17,895 nucleotides of DNA from Physocladia obscura (GCA_027596945.1 JADGJH010000489.1:1-17895), one strand, 5' to 3'. Shown: positions 8,261 through 17,895, counted from the first letter of the stretch. Notes: generated by a model not told the origin, from the letters alone. Translations and numbers: made by a program.

Positions 8261-8266
8261 TTTATT
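8261..8266 (-). terminator. Poly(A) signal of the deacetylase gene
   Basis: AATAAA on the minus strand, 47 bp past the stop at 8313. An (AAT)n-rich stretch lies between (8281-8310). The rest of 8119-8260 is featureless AT-rich DNA. Confidence 0.5.
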
Positions 8267-8312
8267 GCTTACAAGTTGCAATAATAATAATAATTAAAAA
8301 TAATAAAAAACA

Positions 8313-11300
8313 TTAAACTGCTACCGCAGTTTTGAAAGTTACAGAAACAGGAGTAGCACCCGCGACCAAAGGAATCCAAATAGTCAGCGCGTCAACTCCA
8401 ATCTGTTCGGTTGTTGCCCCAACAGGCAAAACAACATTTGTAGCTGCCACACCAAGTGGCAGAGTAACTGGAGCAATGCAGCTAGTGGAAGCAGAAACTG
8501 TGAATCCGCTGAGTGTGACGCCGGTTGCAGAAACAGTAACAGCCTCAATAACTGTCACATTTGCAGTCTCGTAAATCATGCGGTTGACAACCTTCTGTGT
8601 CAAATCGTCTTGCTTGACTGTCAAAATCGGCCAATTCACGAGCTGCGTGAAGTTTCCAAACACGCTTTCAATCCATTGCTGCGCGAGCCCGAGTTTGCCG
8701 GTTTTTGAGCCGAATGAGACGATTGGAAGGTCAGCGTTGCGGAGGTTGCCTTGGTGGAACATTACTGGCTGCCATGAGAGTAAAGCAAGCGTGCGCATGT
8801 TTCTCTGGACTTCTGCGTTCAAGATGTAGTAAAAGTTGACGGGGGGCGTCAGTTTGTAGATGGCATTGTACAGAACCGCATCGTATTCTTGGTTGGTGCA
8901 GTTGAAATAAATATTGAGGACTTGTCGTGGAAGAATAATGAATCCATCAAATCCATTAGCTTCCATTGTGGTGTAAAGTGGCCAGTAAAGTGGACGGTCG
9001 GCGTTCATGGTTTGAGGTCTTGAGGAGTCTCCAACTGCACTCTTAATTCCAAAGTCCGACAAAGCTCTGAGAGCATCACCGTTGAAAAGACCTGAAATTC
9101 CTGGCGTGATCATGGTCTTGTTGTTCCAGAACTCTTGGCCGTCCCAGTTCAAATACTCTTTCGAAGCCAGCCTAAAGTTGAAAGTCAGTTCATTAATGGT
9201 GTCACTGTATGAGTTGTTGTTTAAGATTTCATGCGTGAAGGTGTGCGAAGTCCACAAGAATTTGTTGGCTGTTGTAGAAATATTGGATCCTGCAAAGAAC
9301 GAATACAATCGATCGGCGCTTAAAGCGGGTCCCCAGGTTGTGTTGAGAGTATTCAATGCCGGCCACAAGGTAAGGCCAGTTCCAAGCGGCTTTTTCCAGT
9401 TCAAAGCTGTATCAGTCAAGTCTGGATCAAAGTCAAGTGTGTAATCGACGGTAGTTGAGATAATCTCCATAACGCCATTTCCTAAACAAAAGCCAAAAGT
9501 GAATCAGCAGTAAACAATAAAATATACACACACCATTGAATCCAATCTCAAACGTGATATTAGATCCAGAAGGCATCCGTGCATTGACATCCGGCTGCCA
9601 ATCAATGAGTCCTTGCATATCATCCGGCGACAAGCGAAAATCAACCGCTATGCCATTCTCGTTATTTCCCGAGGTTGTCAAAAACATATCATCAACCTGT
9701 GGCGTGAAATACAACCGTCTAAATCCCGTAAACAATCCATACGTGGCCCATTGGAACCAGATATGCGCGACACTATCACACGTGATTGACCACGATGCCA
9801 TTGGGAAAAAGAACGACATTTGCTGCTGGTTTCGGCCAAAATCAATGACAGCGGCGGCGACACTACAAGATCCAGGGATCGAGCCTTCGATAGCAGAGAG
9901 TGCTTTTGTTAAATCAGTTCCGGTACATGTTGCCAAAGTATTCACGCAAGTTTTAAATATCGCAAGGTTTGCCAGAGAATTACTGCAGAATGTGGTTGCT
10001 GCACTTGCCGAAATTCCATTTAATGTCGAAAAGCACGACTGGCAACCAGTTGGAAGTACAGTATAAACAGCAGCAAGTTTTTGGTTAGCAGTTGTGCTGC
10101 CGAAATCCAACACTGGCGTGACAGAAGTTCCGTTCAAAATGCTGGCAGGAAAGTTGCACGATCTAAAAAAACAAGTGTTAAAAACTGTGCAAAAATACAC
10201 AAAGTTTATTACCCTCCAGCAATTCCATCGCCGACAATCAAAGACCAAGAACTTTTCATACCGGCAGGAGTGGTGAATTGCTCTCCAACAGGTGAAATGG
10301 ACAAAGAGGTCGTAGAGCTACAACCGGTAGCACTATCGGCACCTGTTAACTTGTTTGCAAAAACAGAAGCAGTTGGAAGATCGTTGAATGTAACTAATCG
10401 AACTCCGTAATACTGTTGATAGTTGTAAATTTGCTGGTATTGCCAGCTATACAAAGTTGACAAATATGAACCGTTTGTGAATGCAGCTGGAAGTTTCTTG
10501 AAATTAGCCCTTACAAAAGAAAAAAACCAAAATAAAACTTATAATCTTACCAATCATTTGACCGCTTGTTAAAACAATCACACTGTATTTTCCAGTAACA
10601 TTTGCAGTAATCTCAAGCGTTAAAGCAGTTCCAATAGTAGCAGCCGTAACATTGACGACATCATAATCAAGCCCATATGCTTGGAAAATAATTTCAGGAT
10701 ACTCGTGCGATCCATCGCCGGGAGCCAAAATTAATCCACGTGCTTGAACAGAAACAGTGTGCGTGACTACAGGTGGAAGTGGGGGAGCTGGCGGAATTAC
10801 TGCAGTGTAGTTTCCGTTCGAGACCCAATCCAACCACAAAGCACTTGAATAGTTGGATAAGCCTCCAGAGGTGGCGCTAGACCAGCTTGCAAACGCATAG
10901 AAAAACGATAATTGAGACACATTCGGAGAAAACTGAAATACACAAGCTGCAACTGTTCCGTTTGCAAGCGATGCTGTAGTGCTTCCAGTGAAATACATAA
11001 ATGGAGTCACAGCACTCGTGTTTGTGATTGCCGCAGGGTAGTACGTTCCGAATCTGGTAATTTGAGTTTTTGTAGCTATGCTTTGCTTTATAAACGCAAA
11101 AAAATATATACCCATTCAAACTCAAGTTATTTGTGGATGCTACTCCAGAAGCAGCAGCAAAAGATGCGTTTGCAATGTACGTTGATACAGATGAATCACT
11201 GAAAGATCCAAGACTTGTCACGTATCCAACAGTTCCAGACGCAGCTTCACTGGGAACATCGTAAAGCGAAACAATTTTGACGCGATACAGATTTTGGTAT

Positions 11301-12813
11301 GTGCGAAGTTGCGACCATTGTGCAGGAGAAATTTGTCCATCTGCATAGACATTTTAATATTATAAAATAAAGTAGAAATACAAAAAAACTCACTTAAAAC
11401 ACCACCACTGCCGAGAACAATCATACTGTAGTTTCCAACGCTATTGGCAATAGTTTCAAGTGAAAAAAGACCAGTGGTTGGAGGTGTTACGATTACATAT
11501 GGAACATTGAATCGAGTAAATACGTCAACAGCTGCGCCAGCTCCAATATCGAGTGTTACTGAAAAAATATAAGAATTTAAACGGGATAGGAGAAAAACAA
11601 AACAAAAAAAAAACAAACTCACAGCTTGTAGCAATAATGAGAGCGTTGTTGTTCACAAAAAATGGTCCAGTCGGTGCAGGTACGACAACAGGCGCCGTAA
11701 CAGCATAGACTCCATTTGAAACCCAACTAATCCAAATAGCATCCGTGTAGCTAGAAATAGTTGCGGAAACACTAGTAGTTGTAATTAAAACGTTCCATGC
11801 TGCAATTTGGTAAAAAAACGACAGTTGCTGTTGCGTCGATGAGAAATTGTACACGCATGCCGCGACAGCTGTCGCCTTCGTGACAGAATCAGTATACGTT
11901 AAAATCGGAGTGACTGCCGTTGAATTGACAACTTGACCCAAATAAGCGAGTCCCAAACTAATATATCAAAAGAGTATTATTAACAAAACGTTAATAAATA
12001 GATAAATAAGCATCGCACCCTGAGTCGAAAGAAATAGAATATGTTGCAGGAAGACCGGCTGCAGTCGTTGAAATTATGTTGTTCGGACTGATAACGATGG
12101 AATTAAAAGTGGCTGTGGACTGGTTTGTGTATGATGCTGAGGCGCCAGTTCCCGGGACGTCATACAGTGAGACTAAACGCACGTTATTGGCATTTTGATA
12201 GGCGTAAAGTTGCGACCATTGCGCAGCGCTGAAGCCTGAAAAAACACAAATAACCACAGCAATTAAATTTTGATTGACCTCTCTATTTATTTTTTTTAAA
12301 CATCTTACCAATAACACCACTACCTAGCACAAGCATGCTAAAATTCGCGGTACCAAGAGAAGAAGTCAACGGAAGAGTACTAAAAGCGAGACTTGATGTG
12401 GTGTTATAAGCAATGTAAGGAACATTGAAGGCCTGGAAAGCTTGAATCGCGGCTTGACCAGACGCAGTGTCGCCTCCTGTATTTTATAACAAAATTCAGC
12501 GACCAAAAGACATAAAAGAAACAAAAACGTAAAGTTATATTGAAAGTCGTAACAGACCTAGAAGTAGTGCTTGGTTCGGAGGAGCTGCTGTGGCGGTGAT
12601 TCCGGCGCATATAATCAGGAAAATTTTCAATAGGACAGTTTCCTGTGATTGGTAACAGTTTGATCAGTATCAAAACTGATATTAATATTCAAAAAGGGCT
12701 ATCTTCGTGAAAGTAAGAGGGCGTGGAGGGCTTATGCCTTTTCGCACAACAAAAGCAAGATTTCTGCACTTGGTCCGAAAAACAAAACGGAAGGTGTGAT
12801 GGTGTCTTACCAT
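8313..12813 (-). CDS. Secreted Agd3-like polysaccharide deacetylase (CE18) with three CBM87-like modules
   Basis: Agd3-type enzymes (CE18) remove N-acetyl groups from galactosaminogalactan-like exopolysaccharide outside fungal cells. Eleven exons: 12813-12811, 12642-12558, 12476-12309, 12235-12019, 11957-11623, 11558-11394, 11340-11112, 11053-10551, 10486-10213, 10162-9534 and 9481-8313 (3777 nt, 1258 aa; A. fumigatus Agd3 is about 800). The N-terminus METVLLKIFLIICAG is a signal peptide. Three related modules lie at about 24-258, 261-497 and 505-814. Each has a nucleotide-fold-like start, a 'QWSQLYAYQ...VRLVSLYDVP' type motif, 'QLSFFY.A.W' and 'WVSNG.Y'. The catalytic domain follows. QVDDMF (Asp817, Asp818) and HTFTHE (His949, His953) match the metal-binding Asp and HxxxH of the family. 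RRLYF before QVDD and GFNGNG after the tenth intron also fit. Module 3 carries a Cys-rich insertion (about 700-760). The start codon is followed at once by an intron (ATG|GTAAGA). The second half is confident; the first exon is inferred. Confidence 0.85.
9700..12576 (-). repeat. Triplicated CBM87-like coding module
   Basis: Three homologous coding units: 12576-11657, 11650-10780 and 10743-9700. Introns recur at equivalent places. A phase-1 intron follows the 'ALL(I)' strand in units 1 and 2. A phase-1 intron comes just before the 'AAQW/PAQW/AAF' helix and a phase-2 intron before the 'GLAYLG/FGTYYP/SCNFP' segment in all three. Conserved residue blocks support descent from one unit. In A. fumigatus Agd3 this region corresponds to a single CBM87 module, as far as I recall. 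Confidence 0.7.
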
Positions 12814-13058
12814 TTTTCTCTTTTTTTGACAGAGTTTTGTAATTAGCTCTTTGGTTTTTTTCTCTTTTATCTTTGTACTCTTGCCAAGCACTTTATTATT
12901 ATTATTTTTTTTCCGTGAAAGCTCAGCGCCAAGAAATACAATATGTCAACCGGCGACAAAAACTAAAGGGTTTAGCACTAAAGGGTTCTTCAGTCGAGCA
13001 AATCTTCACACACGTGTGTATAAGAATATACGTCAAAAGACACAAAATGGTAAGATAA
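12734..13058 (+). CDS. Possible small basic protein, two exons, unidentified
   Basis: An ATG at 12734 opens MPFRTTKARFLHLVRKTKRK, followed by a donor (AAG|GTGTGA). A candidate acceptor after a pyrimidine/AT tract (CTCAG ending at 12926) joins in frame to a 43-codon segment ending at TAA 13058 (63 aa, strongly basic). The second exon reads smoothly (QEIQYVNRRQKLKGLALKG). I cannot assign a family. The first exon lies antisense inside the first intron of the deacetylase gene. An alternative 3' structure is possible because ATG|GTAAGA at 13047-13055 looks like a donor. It may be chance, or leader exons of the gene at 13199. Confidence 0.22.
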
Positions 13059-13198
13059 AAATTGTGATCTTTTGAGCCATAGGAAAAAACTTGTACTATA
13101 AGTCGGTGGCTAAAAAACTAAGTACTATCCGATCTAGTTTCCAGAGCTTCCTGTGCAAAGAGTGTTCACAAATTTAATTAATTTTTGGCTAAAGATAG

Positions 13199-13755
13199 AT
13201 GACAGACAAAACGAAGCAGACACTTGAATTGACTCAGCTTCCTGATTTGTACAAGATTGCGCGGTGGGACGCGAAAACAGCTGGCACCGTTGCGGGACAG
13301 GTTGCCGGGCGGCTCGCGCAGCGTATTGTTGAGGCATTGGGAACGACAGGAGATTCGCAGCGGATGGACCAACAGCAAATGTATTCGCTGAGCGTGACGA
13401 GCACTGAAGTGTCGCTGGTGTTTCCAGCAGCGCTAGAGGCCGAGATTGGTTTGGAAGAAGCATCAATTGAGGCGCCATATACTGCGTTTGTTGTTCACGG
13501 CCCACTTGACTTCGCGCTGGTTGGCATCCTGGCGGTACTGACAACTGCCCTTGCCAAAGCAGCAGTTTCTGTGTTTGCGGTTTCCACTTTCGATACGGAC
13601 TACATGTAAGTATGCGTCCGTGAATATTTTTCTATATTGACATCTTTTACGTTTGTATCCGAAGTCTCGTTAAATCAGACAAAGCTTTTGTGGCCGCTGA
13701 GGCCTGGAAATCTGTCTCGGACTCGTTTCTAATTAAAGTTAACGTTGCTCAATAA
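13199..13755 (+). CDS. ACT-domain protein
   Basis: Two exons, 13199-13605 and 13665-13755, separated by a 59-nt intron (498 nt, 165 aa). ACT domains bind small ligands, often amino acids. This family has two ACT-like halves and no attached enzyme. The N-terminal half opens with LELTQLPDLYKIARW. The second half carries the hallmark HGPLDFALVGILAVLTTALAK, then SVFAVSTFDTDYI[LV], split at the Ile codon by the intron. Similar stand-alone proteins in bacteria and fungi have no firm function that I know. The stop codon is embedded in AATAAA (13751-13756), so the 3' UTR must run into HSP10 on the other strand. The ATG at 13199 is at the expected distance from the first ACT strand. Confidence 0.82.
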
Positions 13756-13777
13756 ACAAAAATGATGATTGTTTATT
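13751..13777. terminator. Bidirectional palindromic poly(A) signal
   Basis: AATAAACAA (13751-13759) and its exact reverse complement TTGTTTATT (13769-13777) flank a 9-base spacer. Each arm supplies AATAAA to one of the two converging genes, and each gene's TAA stop lies within its own arm. Only 17 bp separate the two stop codons. Confidence 0.7.
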
Positions 13778-14495
13778 CAGTCAATCGTGCAAGAATATCC
13801 TTGTCAGTGTACAGCAAGAACTCCTCGCCACCAAACTTGACAGTAGATCCACCATACGGTGGCAAGAGAACTCTATCGCCAACCTTGACCGCCAATGGCT
13901 GGAGGTTTCCGTTCTGGAAAGTTACAAAAAAAAAAGAAAAAAAGAAAAACAAGAACAGCGTTTCCAATAGAATTCAATCAATCGCCAATCAATAAATACA
14001 ATCGTTTCGTAAATTGGAAGGTTATTGTACGTATTCGCATCCATGTGAGAGTACAAACAGAATAATTTTTTTGGCGATTGACGATTAGACGTTGCGATTT
14101 TTGGTTTTCACATTTCGACAGTTCATGGCGCAAGGTTTCGGTTGAGAAGGGAAATTTTTGGTTGGTTTGGTGAGTTTGCGTTTTTTGATGTTTTCATGTT
14201 TTCACCTTGTCTGCGGCTCCTGGACCTGCCGCAACAACGAGACCTTCGTTCAAAGTTTCCTGCGCCTTTTCGGGAATAAAGAGACCGGAGGCGGTTCTCT
14301 GAGAAAGAAAGAGAGACAAAGTACAGTCTGTGAGTGGGATAAAAAAACCAAGTAACCGAAAAAAGGAAAAAGAACTGTTCGGTTTCCGCGTTGGAATTGA
14401 ATTTGGATATTTGCTACTACCTCTGCGGCCTTAACGCGTTGAATCAATACACGGTCAAAGAGTGGAGCAATCTTTTTGGCGACAGCGAATGACAT
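13773..14495 (-). CDS. HSP10: 10-kDa chaperonin (HSP10/GroES), mitochondrial
   Basis: HSP10 is the co-chaperonin lid of mitochondrial HSP60. Three exons: 14495-14421, 14298-14206 and 13913-13773 (309 nt, 102 aa, the usual length). The introns are 122 and 292 nt. The N-terminus leads into PLFDRVLIQRVKAAE. The mobile loop with ASGLFIPEKAQE begins directly after the first junction. It continues with VVAAGPG, VKVGDRVLLPPYGGS and a C-terminus resembling family members. There is no long presequence, as usual for HSP10, whose N-terminus itself targets mitochondria. A heat-shock element lies about 110 bp upstream, consistent with stress induction. The convergent neighbour ends 17 bp away. Confidence 0.95.
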
Positions 14496-14853
14496 TTTGT
14501 GATCTGATGAATGGTTTGAAAGAGATTTCGCTTTTGTGCTTTTTCTGGGTTCGAAAAAGTTCCATCATTTCTTTGCCAACCAACGTTGAATTAATTTGCT
14601 TGAAGAAGTTTCCAGAAACGATGCGCATTGAGCCTTTATTAACTTATTGAAAACAGTAATGCATGTGAAGCAGGAGTGACGAGGTACGGAGTGATGGAGA
14701 TAAAGTTGGTAGTAAGGGGTTAAGGGGGGTGTTTTGAGCAATAGTTTCTGGTGAATGGAGAATAGAAGGGACAGTTTGCCGCGATTATTTGCCCATTGGT
14801 TGAATGGGTGTTGTTATTTGTTCGGACATTTCGGTTGAAAAAAGCAGAACCCT
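14496..14853. promoter_or_regulatory. Divergent promoter region HSP10 / TONSL-like
   Basis: This 358-bp gap lies between two divergently read genes. Besides the heat-shock element it holds two AGGGG words (14715-14719 and 14723-14727) that resemble yeast stress-response elements; their relevance here is only inferred. The sequence becomes abruptly GC-rich from about 14870 into the TONSL-like first exon. No convincing TATA box is visible. No coding segment is supported. Confidence 0.4.
14604..14618. promoter_or_regulatory. Heat-shock element
   Basis: GAAgtTTCcaGAA (14605-14617) is a perfect three-unit nGAAnnTTCnnGAAn binding site for the HSF1 trimer. It lies 110 bp upstream of the HSP10 ATG. 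It is read equally on either strand, so it could also affect the divergent TONSL-like gene. Confidence 0.75.
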
Positions 14854-14952
14854 ATGAAGGTGGTGTATGCGCTTGCACGGCAGCGACATGTGGGAGTGGA
14901 AGGGCGGGCGCGAGGACGAGCGACCAAAGGGCTTATATCGGATCAACAGGCG

Positions 14953-17891
14953 ATGGAAGCCGATGGGGCCGAGGGTGGCGAGGGGGGCCCAGTCGATGTC
15001 GCGGACTTTGGCGCACAGGTCAAGCGGCTGGTGCGCACCGCCGAGGCCGCCGAGGCCCAGAAGCAGTTTGCCGCCTCCGCCGCCGCCCGCCAGCGCCTCG
15101 TGCGGCTGTTCGAAGCTGCCGCCGACGCCGCGAAAATCGTGCGCCACGCAAACGCCCTGCTGTCGTGTGCCGCCCACATCAAAGGCGAGCAGCGCAAGGC
15201 CCACGAAGCGAGGTGAGAGTCCAGTCAGCCACACGCACTTCATCAAAAAACAGTCAAAGCAAGTAATAACCACCCTGTTTCAAGTGCCATTCTCAGCATC
15301 GGCCGCGCTCTGCTCTCCTCGGCTGACTTTGACGAGGCCATCTCCTATTTTGATCGCTACTTATTATTCTCCGGCGCTTTTGCCGACGAGGTTGCTCCAA
15401 CAGAATAATACTGCCATCAGCTGTGTAATTCTAAAAAATACCACATCACAGTCCCAAAATCGCGAAATCAGTTTCACTGCCCAATTCAACCTCGGCCTCG
15501 CTCTTCTTCAACGCGGAGAATTCAAAGATGATGCCGGTGATAAGTCATGTCTCTTGGATTTCGAAGCCTCAAACAAACGATTTCTCTCTCTCTATGCTCG
15601 TTTTGGTTCGTGAAAAAATATTGAGCGAAGTGTGTAGAATAGGCGACTGCGAAGCTAGCTAGAAAGTATACCCACACTTGGCGAAGCGACTTTAGCGAAT
15701 TAAAGTGCACAAGTAAACGAAAGAAAAGCAGATGAATGTTATTAAAATAAAAATTAGAAAAAGAGAAAACTTCCCCAAGTGTTCGAGGCGATGTGTTGAT
15801 GAATTTGGGGATCACATTTGGACTTTTGGGTCGACTCGATAAGGCGCTAAGTGCTCTAGAAAAAGCTCTTAAAATAGCTCGGGACAGCGGCGATCTTGAT
15901 TCCGTGTCGTCAGCGTATGTTAATCTCGGTGGACTGTTTCGACGCGCAGGGCGGCTTGACAAAGCGTTGGAGGTTTTTATTTTTATTTTTTTATCAGTTT
16001 AACTTTTCAACATCTTTTTTTTTTCTTCTTTTTTTCTATAGTATCTCCGAAAGGAACAACTTGTTCGAAAAGAATTGAATGATATTGATGGAATGGCTGA
16101 AGCGCAGTTTGAAATCGTCAATCTTTTGCATCAAATGCACAAATATGCCGATGCAATGAGTGGCGTTAAAGTCTATTTAGGTAACCGTCTAACCACATAA
16201 TACATACACTCAGGAATTAAAACATATATATCTACGAACAAAGACATGACGAAACGCCTCGCGTCAAATGACCTCCGCGATCGCGGCCATGACTTACAGC
16301 GCGAAATAGAAGCATCAATATCAACCCTCTCTCAAATCACCACACTCCACAACTCTCTCATATCAGCCCGATCCCGACGCGCAGGCAAACGCGCCGAATT
16401 TCGCATTCTCCTCGAAATAGCCAACCTTCGCATGTCGCTCCGCCTCTTCACCGAAGCACGCAAAGACTACGAAACCCTCGACCTGATTACGAAAGCCATT
16501 CCGGTCTCGGCGGAAGAGCTGGATCAAGTTACGCTCGGGTTTGCCGACGCGAATGTTGGGTGTGGTACTCATGCGCCTGCAGCTGTCATGTATCGATCGC
16601 TGTGTCAACGGTGGGTGGGACTCACAAAAGCACGTGCGGAGGTTTTATGGAAGCTGGCAGATTGTTTGTCGAAAAGTGATACTGTGAGTGTTTACTTTTT
16701 TCCATCTTGCATACAAATTTTGACAAATAAAACCAATAAAAAAAAAAACGGAACAAAAAGTCTTGCGATCAGATTGCCACTCCACTGATTGAATGCGATC
16801 GAATTGGAATCCACCTCAAGAACACACGCATTCAACTCGAAGCTCAACAACGATTGCAAGTACTTTACACGCGATTCAAATATCCCACGAAAGCTACAAC
16901 CGCTGAACGACGAGTCAAAGAATTGACGGCGCAATTGGAACTAGAGGGCGGATTCGGTGATTCCGAAAATGCTGAAGATGAAGAAGAACTGGAAGACGTT
17001 ATCAGTCATCAGCAGGGAGACTTATGCAATGATTTTGTGAGTGCTGTTTGCTAGCATTCATTGTGAATCCTCCCTCCTATTTTTTTGTGTGTGTGTATAA
17101 GTATATGAGCTTGTAATTAAAAGTATTTTATACGTAATTAGGACAAGTTCAGCGGTTCTGGCTCTGAGGCTGAAGAAGATGCGTGGATTTCTAGAAAGAC
17201 AGGAGGTGCTCATCCTACTCCTCGTTCTCCTCCTCTTCCTTCACCTTCTGCTCGAAAGGCTATCGGCGGTCGAACAAGTGCTGTTGTTGCGCGCCTGGAT
17301 ATAAGATCAGATATTGATGATGATATAAATACCGACACAACAGCAAAACGGCCACGCATTCATCGAAAAATTATACCATTGGTGGCTTTCTGTTCTTTTT
17401 TCTTTTTTCTTCTGCGAATCTGATTAAAACAAAACAAAACAAAAAAAAACTCAACATAACTAGCAATCGCATTTTTCGCAGGATGCATCATTTTCGGCCC
17501 CAAAACATCAACCTCCAATGAAAAGAGCTGTTATAATTGATTCCGATGATATTGAAGAAGTATCTGATGGGGACGATAATATGAGTGATGATCATTATAT
17601 GCTTACCAAAGATCGTGTAAAGCATAAACGGCGGAGTGCGTTGGATTTATTAAAAGAAAAGAAGAGGTTTTTTACTCAATCTTTATTGTTAGTTTTCAAC
17701 CTTTTATTTTCTGAATTATTTCTTTAATCAGACGTAGAGATGGAATTGCTTCGCCAGAACAAGTAACTGTTTCAGATGATGATGATCTGCGGAAGATGGA
17801 GGCACGAGATAACAGCTCAAGAGAGTTTGAATTTGATTTTGACGATAATGATGAGTTGAGTTTTACAATTTCCGATACTGATGGCTGCTAA
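14953..17891 (+). CDS. TONSL: TONSL/Tonsoku-like TPR protein
   Basis: TONSL/TSK escorts new histones and protects stalled replication forks. Ten exons: 14953-15212, 15285-15390, 15452-15609, 15780-15972, 16042-16180, 16244-16683, 16773-17036, 17142-17381, 17482-17666 and 17732-17891 (2145 nt, 714 aa). An ATG at 14854 in the same frame would add 33 residues. TPR units with about 40-residue spacing include FNLGLALLQRGEF, MNLGITFGLLGRLDKAL and VNLGGLFRRAGRLDKALEYL. A helical region follows with TKRLASNDLRDRG, matching the 'RKKRIASELRDK' area of plant TSK. Then come acidic EDEEELED (about 500) and a nuclear-style basic/acidic tail, including MKRAVIIDSDDIEEVSD. The frame ends in TAA 4 bp before the window edge without ankyrin, ubiquitin-like or LRR domains. 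Either the protein is short or it splices beyond the window. The donor of exon 3 and the acceptor at 16243 are uncertain. A generic TPR scaffold is the alternative. Confidence 0.62.
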
Positions 17892-17895
17892 ATTT

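Noticed and set aside
8332..10066. Several plus-strand open frames of 80-176 codons
   Set aside because: They lie antisense to the deacetylase exons, whose minus-strand frame carries the catalytic motifs and consistent splice phases.
14785..15273. Minus-strand open frame of 162 codons opposite the TONSL-like exon 1
   Set aside because: It arises from GC-rich codon composition. The plus frame joins to TPR exons with correct phase and the minus frame has no continuation.
15610..15779. Clustered GCGAAG/GCGAC words suggesting a transposon in a TONSL-like intron
   Set aside because: The words recall type X LTR vocabulary, but no alignable block, terminal repeat or target duplication could be found.
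16181..16213. A 33-nt mini-intron in the TONSL-like gene
   Set aside because: GT...CTAAC...CAG is present, but the acceptor at 16243 gives a 63-nt intron in the same frame, in line with the other introns here.

Overview
This is nuclear DNA of a eukaryote, most likely a zoosporic (chytrid-like) fungus. The background is AT-rich. Genes are split by many short GT-AG introns, mostly 50-120 nt, and several intergenic gaps are only tens of bases. The longest gene encodes an Agd3-type extracellular polysaccharide deacetylase, a family known to me only from fungi. LTR-retrotransposon remnants sit beside two tRNA genes. The assignment to chytrids is inference from gene content and architecture.

Layout. 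(1) 1-1200: a possible terminal exon, two different LTR remnants on the minus strand, and a well-folded tRNA-Arg(TCT). (2) 1282-4745, minus strand: three housekeeping genes almost touching, VPS55 (endosomal sorting), RPAP3 (R2TP co-chaperone) and PFDN5 (prefoldin), with 22 and 34 bp between coding regions. (3) 4795-4866: a degenerate tRNA-Thr(CGT), and 11 bp upstream of it a Ty3/gypsy-like element with 5' LTR, primer-binding site, gag and protease. Its reverse-transcriptase core is deleted. (4) 7390-8118: two tandem copies of an LTR family that also occurs beside the tRNA-Arg. (5) 8313-12813, minus: an 11-exon gene for a secreted protein of about 1258 residues with a signal peptide, three tandem CBM87-like modules and a CE18-type catalytic domain. 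(6) 13199-13755, plus: an ACT-domain protein. It converges on HSP10 (13773-14495, minus) through a shared palindromic poly(A) signal. (7) 14496-17891: a bidirectional promoter region with a heat-shock element, then a TPR protein resembling TONSL/Tonsoku on the plus strand.

Functional themes. RPAP3, prefoldin and HSP10 are all protein-folding factors. VPS55 acts in endosome-to-vacuole transport. The deacetylase would act outside the cell on a galactosamine-type exopolysaccharide. The TONSL-like protein would act in replication-coupled chromatin repair.

The observations most worth following are the twofold placement of LTR 5' ends about 10-13 bp upstream of tRNA genes in divergent orientation, and the deacetylase whose binding module was triplicated with intron positions and phases preserved. 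All exon models were read by eye from splice consensus, frame continuity and family similarity. Total coding lengths divide by three for every model given.
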